Assembly: GCA_027604705.1 (NCBI GenBank)
Contig: JADHYV010000139.1
Coordinates: forward strand, 1-27,556
Length of the DNA stretch: 27,556 nt
From: Allomyces arbusculus
Lineage: Eukaryota; Blastocladiomycota; Blastocladiomycetes; Blastocladiales; Blastocladiaceae
Direction of reading: 5' to 3'
Position numbers and translations under genes: made by a program. The notes beneath the pieces are model-generated. The model worked only from the letters and a program-made list of their open reading frames with translations. It searched no databases and was not told the DNA's origin. Below are positions 1 through 9,378 of the stretch, piece after piece. Within the stretch, counting starts at the first letter, position 1. The number at the start of each line of letters is the position of its first letter.

Positions 1-340
1 AAAACCTAAAAAACCTAAACCTAAAAACCTAACCTAACCTAAAAACCTAAAAAACCTAAACCTAACCTAAACCTAAAAACCTAAACCTAAAAACCTAAAA
101 ACCTAAAAAAACCTAAAAAACCTAAAACCTAAAAACCTAAAAACCTAACCTAAAAACCTAAAAACCTAACCTAAAAACCTAAAAAAACCTAAAAAACCTA
201 AAAACCTAAAAACCTAAAAAACCTAACAAAAACCTAAAAAACCTAACCTAAACCTAAAAAACCTAAAACCTAAAACCTAAAACCTAACCTAAAACCTAAC
301 CTAAACCTAAACCTAAAACCTAAAAACCTAAAAACCTTAA
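1..340. repeat. Telomeric repeat array, C-rich strand
   Basis: The first 340 bases are an uninterrupted run of CCT units separated by 2 to 7 A. On the opposite strand this reads T2-7AGG, always with two G and never GGG. About 45 units are present, with A-run lengths mixed along the whole array and one unit interrupted by a C near position 228. The C-rich strand runs 5' to 3' from the window start, which is the orientation expected for a left chromosome end. The array decays into unique sequence at about 337-345. The usual fungal and animal unit is TTAGGG, so this is a non-canonical heterogeneous telomere. Homopolymer miscounting by the sequencer could add to the length spread, but it would not remove a third G from every unit. 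Confidence 0.93.
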
Positions 341-3129
341 ACAAGAAGGGCCTTATTTGTGTCAAAAGGGATATCGGATCCCCTTTTGCGCAAAGCAAAA
401 CTGGCCGAACATCCACGGCTCCGTTTTATGCGACTATCCCAGGAAGCAGCGATGGCAGGCGAGCATGCCATACTGAATTGCCTCAAAATGCCTCTGCAAT
501 GCTGTTTGTGCTCTCCACAGCCAGATGCATCAACACCAGAGTGGTCAGACGGCAGAGCAGCCGTCAAGTCTCTCACTGGTCGTTGCACTGAGTGGGCCCT
601 CTCATGCAGGGCAATCAGCTGTGAAGCCACCAGCATCATGCCAGGTCACGGCCAGGTCGTGACGTGCAAGATCGACCACCAGCCGCATGCAAGACGCGTT
701 TCGCCGTGGCGTGAGGCACCTTGGCCGGTCTGGGCGGTGTGAGGCCTCCCCCATGGCAGCCCAGCTGGCACAAGCAGACACAACGTCCAAGACGGCAACA
801 CGGTTCACCTGTCTTCAGTCTGTCGAGATGTGGACGCCCGCCAAGCTCGAGATGCCGCCAACCAGGGGCCTGCACCACAAAGGGATGCTGTGCGGCCAGC
901 TTCCCATCCTCAACAAAGCACCAGCGCCACCATGGCACATCCTGACAGTGCACAAACATGACGCATACTTCTCTCTCTACACGAACAGAGAGATTCAGGC
1001 AAGCGTCTTTCTATTGCAGGCCACAAGGTGGCCGGGGTCGTGGCAAGATTGCAGTTGTGGTGGTATGCAGGTGCACTGCAACTGGCATCGCGCCTGCATT
1101 TTGTCGCTCAAGGATTGCATGGCCACCCGCTCCGTGACAAGCAGCAGCCGGACGCGCTGCGAGGTGCTGAGCAGCGGTGGGGGGACGTGTTTGTTGGCGG
1201 GGTTGTCCTGGCACCTCTTTTTGCAAGCGATCAGTGGAGACGTCCCAGCACGTTCTCAAATCGGTTACGAAGGCGCCGAGCGAGCCAGGTGCGGTCGAGA
1301 GACGCCGGCTGCGTCTTGCGTCTTGTGTGTGCTCGGCTCGCGCTGGATGATCGATGGTGCGTCGTGGATTGCCGCTGTGCGGGTCAACCTGCTCACGCTT
1401 GCACCGCGCTTGCGCTCCTCCGCTGGCTTCCACTCATTTGGACGCGCCCTCTCGGGCGGGTCCAATCACGCGCGCACACGTCGATCCTGACGACGACCTT
1501 CCCGCGCGCTCGCTCGCTTGCTCGTCTGCCGTGGTCTCGACCGACCGCCAGCCTGTGTCATGGCGCTGCTCCATTGCCTGTGCGCACGCTGCACGCCGAC
1601 AAGCTCCACACCAACGCCCTCCAGCTGCAGCACGCTCAATACCACCCGACCAAATGCATAGGAGTCGTTGGTCCGGCAACGCTGAGCGCTCCTCGACGAT
1701 GTCGTCCCTCGACCATGGTTTACACGCATACGCGGCTCTGACTGGTTGGAGGCGCCGGGTCGCTCACACTCACGTCCCACACATTCCCGTCGCCTTTCCT
1801 TGCTCAGCACTCGCCGATACCATCGCCATGATTCCACACGGCGTGATGGCGACAGTGGCCGGACCCAACGACAGTTGGATCAGTGTCAAGCACCAGCGCC
1901 CATGCACTGCGTTTGGTCTTCACGCCGACGCCCTCGATCCCGAGACCCCGACCCCAGGAGGACACGCTCTCACGGCGCGCAGCCCGAGATCCCGCGCCTG
2001 CCGTCGTTCTGTGCTCGGCATGCACCGAGCTGGGCTGTCCTGGGTTGCCGAGCCGGCCGTGTCATGCCAACTGACCCCGACTAGTACACACGTTGCTGCG
2101 CCGTGCTGCGTACGGCCGTACGACTGCATTTCGCACCCGCAATATCGGCGGCGTCGCCCGTGCTCTGCGGCCACACGCCGTCGTCGTCTCTGCTCGTACC
2201 GATACCCGAGCTGGAGACGGCGCTGCTCGCGCTCAGCACCACCGCGCCCTCACACGCGTGCACGTGGGCGGTGCATTGTCTGCACGACGACAACGGCAAC
2301 GAAGAGGCCGACGCTGACGGTCATCTGCTCGTCGCTGTGCCGCCTTTGACCACCCCACGCACGCGACGCCATATGATGGCCACGATGTCGTCGAAGTCGC
2401 AGCTGCCGCGCTGCGTTTGACCCAAGTCTGTCGTCGTGGCCACTCTCCGCTCGCACTTCCGCACCGTGCCAGACACCCGGATTACGAACCGCCACGAGGC
2501 GCAACTCGTTGCCGCGCGACGTGCTGGAAACGGATGTGCCGTCGCGCATCGCGTGCGCAACTTTATGCGCCGGCCGATTCGATTGCAGGCCCTGCGCTCA
2601 CCACCCAAAACTGCTCCCCGCGTTCTCGTGTCATGGCCGGCCAGCTGGTAATAGTACAAAGCAGCGGTACGGAGCCTCAACGGGCTCGCTCGTGTTAGTC
2701 TGGTCTTCACTGGTGTTGGTGATCAAGACGTGATCACCAGCTGGCTCAGTGATGGCGCTGAGCTGGGCCGTACCATGGACGATGCCGTGCCTGCAATACG
2801 CATCGAGCTAGTCATCTGCCTCTGCGTCGCCCTCCCCACCCTCTTGACCCGAGTAGAGCGTGCTGTTTGGTTGCGAACGAAGTCGTTTCGGTCTGATCGG
2901 TTTGGCGATGCATTTTTGCGCGAACGCGACTGCCGCAGCTTCCAGATGTCACTGGGGAAGCGTTTGGTGAGAAATGACATTGCACTGTCGTTGCATTCAG
3001 AGTCTGATCGTCAGGAACCCGGTCGACCTCAGGCCGGCCTGGGCCGACCTCGCTGGCGTGCCGACGAACTATCACTTGGCACATTCGCTGTCATCCAGAT
3101 TCGAGACGATAGACTTGCTGCAATTTACC
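341..3129. other. Subtelomeric region without a defensible gene
   Basis: No coding gene is called here. The first roughly 700 bases after the telomere are less G+C-rich than the gene block. Open frames occur on both strands (for example 687-1490 on + and 1011-1433 on -), but they match no family I recognise, overlap one another, and are expected by chance in G+C-rich DNA. Short stretches with protein-like composition lie on the + strand at about 1699-1890, 2103-2345 and 2436-2651. I could not connect them with consistent splice sites, so they may be remnants of a decayed gene or nothing. No tandem repeat beyond the telomere and no tRNA were seen. Confidence 0.6.
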
Positions 3130-4351
3130 ATGTCCAACCAGTCCAGAAAATCGACAGCAACGGCGGCCACCGGCCACGACATCCTCAAGGTCAAGGCGGT
3201 AGCACCAGCACGGCCCCAACCGGCCGCGGCCGTGGCGCCAAGCAGCACCGCGACGGCCACCTCGGCCACTTCGACAACGGCCCCCACGATGGCCAGCAGT
3301 AGCACGAAACTTGCCTCGCTGCCGGGCCAGTCGCAAGAGGTCGCAACGGCGCTCATTTCGGCCCTCGAGGCGCGCGGCTTCGACCTCTGCACCGTCTTCC
3401 CGGTCGAACGGTCCGTGCCGCTCACCAATCTCGCGCATCGCCACACCGCCACAACAGATGGGTGGAGAGAACCCGATATTGACGGAGCGCCAACATATAG
3501 TTACAATGCGACTCTGCCCGACCACAAGCACATGCACCTGCCCGCCTTGCAACCCGCACCAGCCACGACGCTCGCCGTCCTGGTCGCGTACTCGCGCGGC
3601 CAGTGGACGCGATTTCTCGCCGACTTGCGCGCCAACCCGGCACACGCACGACTCACGGACCCATGGGACGCGTTTCTCACGCGCGAAATTTCAGCGGCCC
3701 TGAACGCGACCAAGCTCCCGGTCGCGCACGACGTGCGGTACTCGTGGGATTTGGCACCGGGACGGATGGTCGCGATGCAGCGCGCGGCCGAGGCGAGTGG
3801 GCTTGCCGCATGGGATGCCGGGTGCTGCTTGAACGTGCACGAGACGTTTGGTCCGTGGCTCGCGTTTGCTGCTGTGGGTACGTTCTTGTCGTGTCCTCTC
3901 GTCCGCCCGTCATGAGACATGCATACACATGGTTTCTGACCTGTTCGGTATCGCCCGCATGCTAGTCGTCTTGAACCTCCCCGGTCCGGCTGTCAACGCG
4001 ATCCAGCCCGCACGCAACCCTATCCCGGCGTCGCTGCAGGCGCATCTCACGACCACCATGGAAATGCTCAAGAACCAGGCGCCATTGTCGTGCCACGTCG
4101 TGACGGGCAAGCCTGGTGTCTGCCATGGCGACGGCACGCCCGACCCGGATCAGACCTGGCGTGGGTGGGTGTACCTGCGTGACCTGGCCGCGTCGTGGTT
4201 GCCGTGCGAGGCCCTGGAGCGTGCGCGGTACACGCCCGACCAGATTGCGTACCACTACTCCAAGGACACGACGGTGCTCAAGCGCACGCTCGAGGGCACG
4301 TTTGTGGACCGCGCGCTCGAGCAGGCGCCGGAACCGTGGGTGGAGAAGTAA
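3130..4351 (+). CDS. MMACHC: MMACHC-like cobalamin-processing protein (cyanocobalamin reductase family)
   Basis: Exons 3130-3877 and 3966-4351 with one 88-nt intron (GTACGT...CTAG, containing CTGAC) give 377 residues. About 65 residues of low-complexity Ala/Thr/Ser sequence precede a core starting at QEVATALISALEARGFDL. The core follows the order of human MMACHC: a hydrophobic strand (TTLAVLVAYS), LTDPWDAFL (human LTDPVDQC), then GPWLAFAAVVVLNLPGP across the splice (human GGWFAIRGVVLLPG), and near the end ERARYTPDQIAYHYS (human QERYSEEQKAYFS). In animals MMACHC binds cobalamin in the cytosol and removes its upper ligand before delivery to methionine synthase and methylmalonyl-CoA mutase. The start at 3130 is the first Met after upstream sequence with no family similarity; the Met at about 3289 is an alternative. 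The assignment rests on recalled family sequence, so a related flavin reductase-like fold is possible. Confidence 0.62.
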
Positions 4352-4585
4352 CGGATGGATGGAGTGGGTGCGGTGGAGAGTAGGTATTCGCGGAGGATAT
4401 TATTTTTGGGACATAGATTAGTATTAGTTGTTAGTTTAACTGTCATGCAGCCCGATCTCAAGCACATTCTGTGAGCTCTGGCTTGCAAGAGTCCTGGTGC
4501 GGTTAAGTAGAGCAAAAGAGCGCTTCATCCAAAACGTCAAGACGCTAAACGTAGTCACTATGGAGTATGCGAATGTACCGCTTGA

Positions 4586-4657
4586 TACCGCAGCCGTGGA
4601 TTGAACACGGGACCGACGCCTTACAAGGGCGTCGCTCTGCCACTGAGCTACAACGGC
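4586..4657 (-). tRNA. tRNA-Thr (anticodon UGU)
   Basis: The reverse strand folds as a complete 72-nt cloverleaf. It has an acceptor GCCGTTG/CTGCGGT, D stem GCTC/GAGC, anticodon stem ACGCC/GGCGT with loop CTTGTAA (anticodon TGT, reading ACA), T stem CCGTG/CACGG with loop TTCAATC, and discriminator A. The A box (TAGCTCAGTGG) and B box (GTTCAATCC) are both recognisable, and there is no intron. The acceptor has two blemishes: a terminal G1-U72 wobble and a U6-U67 mismatch. Candidate Pol III stop signals (T4 on the tRNA strand) lie about 50-75 bp downstream, near 4532 and 4513. It sits between the 3' ends of the MMACHC-like and CEP41-like genes. Confidence 0.9.
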
Positions 4658-5139
4658 GATATTCATGAATTTGAAGTTTGCCTCTTCATCTATGGGCGGA
4701 CGGCCCAGCCGCGTGGTCAGGCTGGTCATGGAGAACGTGTCCACGCGCCATCGTGCAAAATGGCTGCCTTGCGCGAGCGAGTTCCGGGTTCCCAGGGTAG
4801 ACAAGCAGCAGCGAAGCAACACCAGTTCGAGATCAAAATGGGGGAACCAGACGATTCAACTTCGAACCGACACCCAAGTCCTCATCACCACCATGCCGTC
4901 ATGCTCCGCGTCGACGCGCGCCTGCGACTCCACTGGGCCCACCGCGTCCAGCATTCGCGCCTGGCCCGGCCCGTGCTGGCGCGCCCTTGGCTAACCCACC
5001 AACCGCCGCATTGGTCCTGGCCGATGCTGCCGTGGCCGTCGACGTGGTGGAGTAGGTACTCATGCGCGTCGTCGACCGCGACGAGGATGCTTGGGTAGCT
5101 ATAATGACGCGATCCACCGATCAGCCACGGTTTATGCAG
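4658..5139. other. Spacer between tRNA-Thr and the CEP41-like gene
   Basis: No gene is called in this 482-bp stretch. A frame on the + strand stays open from about 4802 to 5055 and encodes a Pro/Ala-rich string ending in a hydrophobic tail. It has no methionine and no recognisable domain. A 72-codon open frame lies on the opposite strand (4899-5117) and is equally featureless. I saw no repeat and no second tRNA. Confidence 0.5.
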
Positions 5140-6822
5140 TTACGACGTATCGGTGGTAAACGAGAACGTACTCGGCGTTGCGGTCATGAGCGACCGTTCC
5201 AGATCGAGCATGTTGAACTCGCCCGACTGGGGCAGCACCGTGGGCCGTGGACTGTCGCGTTGGACGACGGACCGCTTGGCATGCAGCTGCGGCAATTCGG
5301 CGCGCGGTGGGGTCGGCGGGTCGCCGACGAGCACGCCGGCAATTTTTTCGACCATATGGAGCATTCCTGGGTGAGGGGTCGGAGGGTCGTGATGAGTTGA
5401 CATGTGGCGATGGTGAGCACGCGCGCCGCATCGAGGAGAACAGCGCACCTCCCGTCAAAATGAAGACGTTTTCGAACCCACGTTCACAAAGGATCTGAGC
5501 GGCCGGCGCAGCGATGCTATCGGATGAGTTGGGTGAGACGTGACGCACAGAAGAGGGGGAGCAGGCATGAGAACGCCTGCAAATGAATGTACCTTTCGTC
5601 GGTGTCGTACAAGATAATGATCTTGCTCTCCTTGTTGCGGTACATGACGAGATCCTTGGAGATTTGGTCGCGGCGAATGAACACGTGCGGGTACGAGAGA
5701 GCTGGTTAAGATCAACGGGCAAGAACGCACTGCTGGTCAGTTTGCGCTCGAGGCGCGAACCGGGCTGCGCAGCAACGTTAACGAGATCAAGTACCTCCAA
5801 TGACATGGCACGTCCTCCACTCGGCAAAGTCGCGCACGTCGAGCAGCAAGTACGGCAAGTCCCAGTTGTACCCCGTGTCAGCGGCGCCATTAAACTTGAA
5901 CCCGTGGATCGGCGGCGTGCCCGGGCCGTGATGGTGCATCTTGGCGCGGTCCGAGTCCGGGTCGGCCATCAAGTGCATGACCGAGTCGTGCAGACGGTCC
6001 GAGCACAGCGGCGGGCGTGGTGCCGGCGGTGCCGCTGGTGCCGGCATCATGCGACGGCCCGAGGGTGGTGCATTAGAGCTGCGTGACCGTTCGGAATAGT
6101 CGCCGAGGAAGAAGCTACCCGAGGGCTTGGGCGCCGCGGCGGCAGCGGGTGGTGGAGCGGGCGAGCTGGCGCGTGTTGTGTCGCGCGTCGCAACAGGCGT
6201 TTGCACGCGCGAGGTGATATTGGCTTCCATGGCGAGCAGGTCAATGTCGAGCTGCGTCTCGTAGATGAGGCGACCGAGCGTCTACATCGATGAGCGGAAT
6301 GGGAGCGAGTCGGTTGACCAAGCTGCACGAGACTGTCGCGACGGAAGTGACTGTGGACGCATACCACCGGCTTAAGCCGGCCAAACATTTCATTTTCGAG
6401 GTACTTGTGCTCTATCCAGTGAACAAAGGCTTGATGAGCGCACGGACAAGTAACCAAGGCCGTGGTGGTCGGGGCGGGGGCGCACCGTGCGACTTGAGCG
6501 CTTGCTTGCGGAGAAAGTTGGCCTCGCTGGCGCCCGAGTCGATGGTGGGCCTGTGGGGGTCGAGGGTCAGGGCCAGATCCGGCCGAGAGCGCGGGAAATG
6601 GAACAGGTCAAGCTGGTATCGCTTCGTACCGGACGTCCGAGTACTTTTTGGCCTTGGGAATGGGCTTGCCAAGAAACTGGCAGCACGACGAGCATCCACG
6701 GGTTGGTCAGCGTTCACCGCGGCGTGAGCAACGTGGGCGCGCGTCTGCACAGGGCCGCAGGAGGGCGCTGCGGGCAGCAATCAGCATACGGAGCGGTCGG
6801 CTAGCGCGTCCTTTTTGCTCAT
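5140..6822 (-). CDS. CEP41: CEP41-like centrosomal/ciliary protein with rhodanese domain
   Basis: Eight exons, read right to left: 6822-6790, 6676-6630, 6550-6486, 6429-6365, 6281-5795, 5701-5593, 5516-5449 and 5366-5140. All phases agree and give 366 residues (human CEP41 has 373). The N-terminus carries the family's basic start (GKPIPKAKKYSDV then DSGAS). A Pro/Ala/Ser-rich linker follows, then a rhodanese domain at about 212-305: PYLLLDVRDFAEWRTCHVIGA, KIIILYDTDES and LCERGFENVFILTGG. The last is nearly the human CERGFENLFMLSGG. The rhodanese active-site loop has no cysteine, as in animal CEP41, so it is probably a non-catalytic binding fold. In animals CEP41 sits at the basal body and cilium and is needed for tubulin glutamylation, which implies a flagellated cell here. 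The gene is head-to-head with the HAUS8-like gene. Confidence 0.85.
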
Positions 6823-7163
6823 CTTGGCGGCAGAGCAGTGCGGGCGCGGCGGGCGTGTGGTGAGCGGGGAGTCGCTGCTGCAGCGAGATGGCGACGGACG
6901 ACGACGACGGCGACGACGAGAACGGCGAGAACGGCGATCCGCCCACGGGAGCAGAGGGATATCTGGCGCGCGGTACATCGCGGTCACGCGCAGCGCTACC
7001 GCACGCACCCGCTTCTTGCCAGGGGCCGGCCATGTCCGCCGACGAGCGCTCCACAGCGCACTCGCCCACGAAACAGCACCGACCACCATGCCCGCCTAAC
7101 TTGCTGCATTCGATCGGCACTCGACCATCTTCATGTCGCCCCGCCCGCCAGCGCACCAGCACC
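6823..7163. promoter_or_regulatory. Shared divergent promoter of CEP41-like and HAUS8-like genes
   Basis: These 341 bp separate two start codons facing apart (6822 on -, 7164 on +) and must hold both leaders and promoters. No TATA box is obvious. The stretch near 6890-6930 is a run of GACGAC-type repeats. Open frames cross it on both strands but show no family similarity. Shared regulation of the two microtubule genes is inferred from arrangement only. Confidence 0.5.
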
Positions 7164-9268
7164 ATGCCGCCACCAACCACCACCACCGATCCGCCCGCCA
7201 CGGCCAAGCGCCGCCGAACCGGTGTGTGGGTGTGGCCCCTTTGCATTGCTCGAGTGAGCCCTCATTCGCTCCATGACCGCGAGTCCTGACCGTGCCTGCT
7301 TTTCCTGCCGCCAATTTCCAGCGGGCCGCGTCGTCCAGTCACGGTACATGGCCGCGGCCAGCTCGGCCGCCGCTAAACCTGGCCCACCACCAGCGACGAC
7401 GAGTGCAAGTACAAGCGCAAGTGCAAGTGGTGCGCCCCCACCTCCACCTCCACCACGCAGCGCAACGCCGGCCCCACCGAGGAAAGCGATTCCGGCACCA
7501 GCACCTGCTCCGCCGCACACCGCTCCACCCGTCCCGACCGACCCGACGTCGACCACGGCACCGGCCACGTCAGCACGCAATGGCCACGGCTCCGGCCCGA
7601 CGGCACCATCTGCGCCGCCACTGCCACGACCGGTCCCTACCTCTCCTGCGGCCAAGCGCTCCGTCACCGACGACGGCGCCGATCCGCCCGGTGCCAAGCG
7701 CCGCCGCACACTCGGGCCCGACGCCGCAGCAGCTGCAGCAGCCGAGCTCGAACGGCTCGCGGGCCGGCCTGCCCTGGACCGCCGCAAGACCCTCGATAAG
7801 CGTGCCGCCGCGAATGCCGCCGCCAACGCGACCCTGCAGGCGGCCGTACGAAGGCGCACAGTCGGGAGGAAGACGAGCACGAGAGCGGATGCTGGTGGGG
7901 ACACCAACAAAGCGGGCGCGAGGAGAAAGACTGCAACCACAACGGCGACGGCGTCAAATGGAGCGCCGTTGGACGCTGCGGCTGCGGCACCGAAACCGGG
8001 CGACTTGCCGCCGATCCCACAAGCCGCGGCGACCGCGGGATCGTCTTCCAGCAGTGCATTGCATTCGTCTACGGCACCGGCACCAGCACCGGCCGCTCCA
8101 GCGGCCGAGCCGACCGTCGCGAAACGTCCTGCTCAGTCGTCTTCATCCAGCGCAGCAGCAGCTGCTGCACCACCGCCGGTCGCGGCACCATGGGCCAAGA
8201 TCGTTCCAGCACGATCAGCAGCCAGCTCGCGCGCTCCTCCTGCCAAAAGCAACCCACCACCACCTCGACCTGCATCACGGGTCACGAACCGCCCGACATC
8301 TCGCCGCACCACGACTGCTCGCGTCCAGCCTGCACCCGCAGCGTCCCCGTCCGACGCATCCAGCAGCCGACCCGCGACACCCGCCGCACCCTCGGAATCG
8401 GCACCAGCAGCTCCCCCGCCGCCCCCTCCCGCCGCCATACCAGACGCGGTTGTTTCCTCGACCCACCCGCCGTTGATCCCACCCGCATCTGACGCCGACG
8501 CACAGCTTGACGTTTCCCTCGCAACGGGCCTCTCTCCACTGCACCTGCACGTGCGTCTCGTGCAATGGACCGCGCTCCTCGCCGACACGCGCGCACAGCA
8601 CGCGGCCGAAACGGCGCGCGCCGAGGCACAGCTCGCAAGTGTCGCTCGCCTCGTGGCCGCCAAGCGCAAGCAGTTGGCCGACGTGCAGCGGCAGGCCGAA
8701 TGGGACCGGATCGCGGCGGTCCTCCCGCAATTACGTGCGGAGATGGAGAGGTTGCGCCCGATTGTCGAGGCCATCGAGGGCGGAGCGTTTCGGCACGCGC
8801 ACGTGCAGGTGGTCGGGGCTGTGCGCCGTGCCGTGGATGTGTTGGCGGTGCACCGATCAACAGTGTCGCAGTTTGGTAAGGATGGGTCGGTGTGGCTTGT
8901 GTAGGTCGAGACGATCAAGCTCACGACGTGTGTTTCTTGACGTAGATTCGATGATCGCATCACTCGATAGTTGTCTCGCGAGCTTGCACACGGTGTTAGA
9001 CCAGGTCGACACGGACGAGGTATGGATGTGCCAATTCGAATCTGTCGCCGCATTCGGCTCACCCCCATCTTACCACGCCTCGTAGACGGAAACACTGGCC
9101 GGCCAGGCCCGCCAGCTCCGCGAGCACGTTGCGCGCGTGCGCAACCTGAAGGCCGATGTGGCCCGGCTCGACGCCCAACGGCGTGTCGTGCAACAGCGCG
9201 TCACCAGTAAGGCACCGCCGGCCGCGCCGCACGCACGGTGGATGGATCCGGTGCTCAGCACGCTCTGA
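7164..9268 (+). CDS. HAUS8: HAUS8-like augmin subunit (microtubule-binding, coiled coil)
   Basis: Exons 7164-7221, 7322-8875, 8946-9019 and 9086-9268 give 622 residues in consistent phase. The first exon supplies a basic MPPP...AKRRRT start. Splicing joins it to GRVVQSRYM, closely resembling the GRVIESRYLQY element in the human HAUS8 N-terminus. A very long Ala/Pro/Ser-rich, basic, probably disordered region follows (about 35-410). Then comes a helical segment with VRLVQWTALL (Gln434-Trp435), reminiscent of the QW motif of plant AUG8/QWRF proteins, and coiled coil including AKRKQLADVQ (human QRKRELADVL) and LREHVARVRNLKADVARLD near the C-terminus. HAUS8 is the microtubule-binding subunit of augmin, which recruits gamma-tubulin for branching nucleation on spindles. 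It is longer than human HAUS8 (about 410 aa) because of the disordered region. The first donor (GTGTGT) is weak. An unrelated coiled-coil protein is the main alternative. Confidence 0.6.
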
Positions 9269-9378
9269 ATACATATGTGAACAACGGGCCAGGCATCTCG
9301 GTTTTGGAGATTGCATAAGAGCCAAATTTTTGCACATATTGAACGCGGTGGTCACACCCGATGTATTGTGATGTGTGC

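Noticed and set aside
687-1490. 267-codon open frame on + in the subtelomere
   Set aside because: No recognisable domain, overlaps long frames on the other strand, and composition is typical of chance frames in G+C-rich DNA.
2103-2420. Protein-like frame on + (hydrophobic and acidic stretches)
   Set aside because: No plausible splice joins to its neighbours and no family similarity; mentioned only as a possible decayed gene.
2730-3302. 190-codon frame overlapping the MMACHC-like start
   Set aside because: Different frame from the gene, and it covers its leader and low-complexity N-terminus; no similarity.
4855-4880. Second tRNA suggested by a TTCGAACC B-box-like string
   Set aside because: No pairing T stem, anticodon arm or acceptor stem can be formed around it.
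4802-5055. Open Pro/Ala-rich frame on + between tRNA and CEP41-like
   Set aside because: Lacks a methionine and any domain; too weak to call a gene.
7131-7940. 269-codon frame on - opposite the HAUS8-like gene
   Set aside because: Ala/Gly/Val-rich antisense shadow of the Pro/Ala-rich coding region.
8133-9095. 320-codon frame on - opposite the HAUS8-like gene
   Set aside because: Runs through the introns and exons of the sense gene, with no similarity and shadow-type composition.
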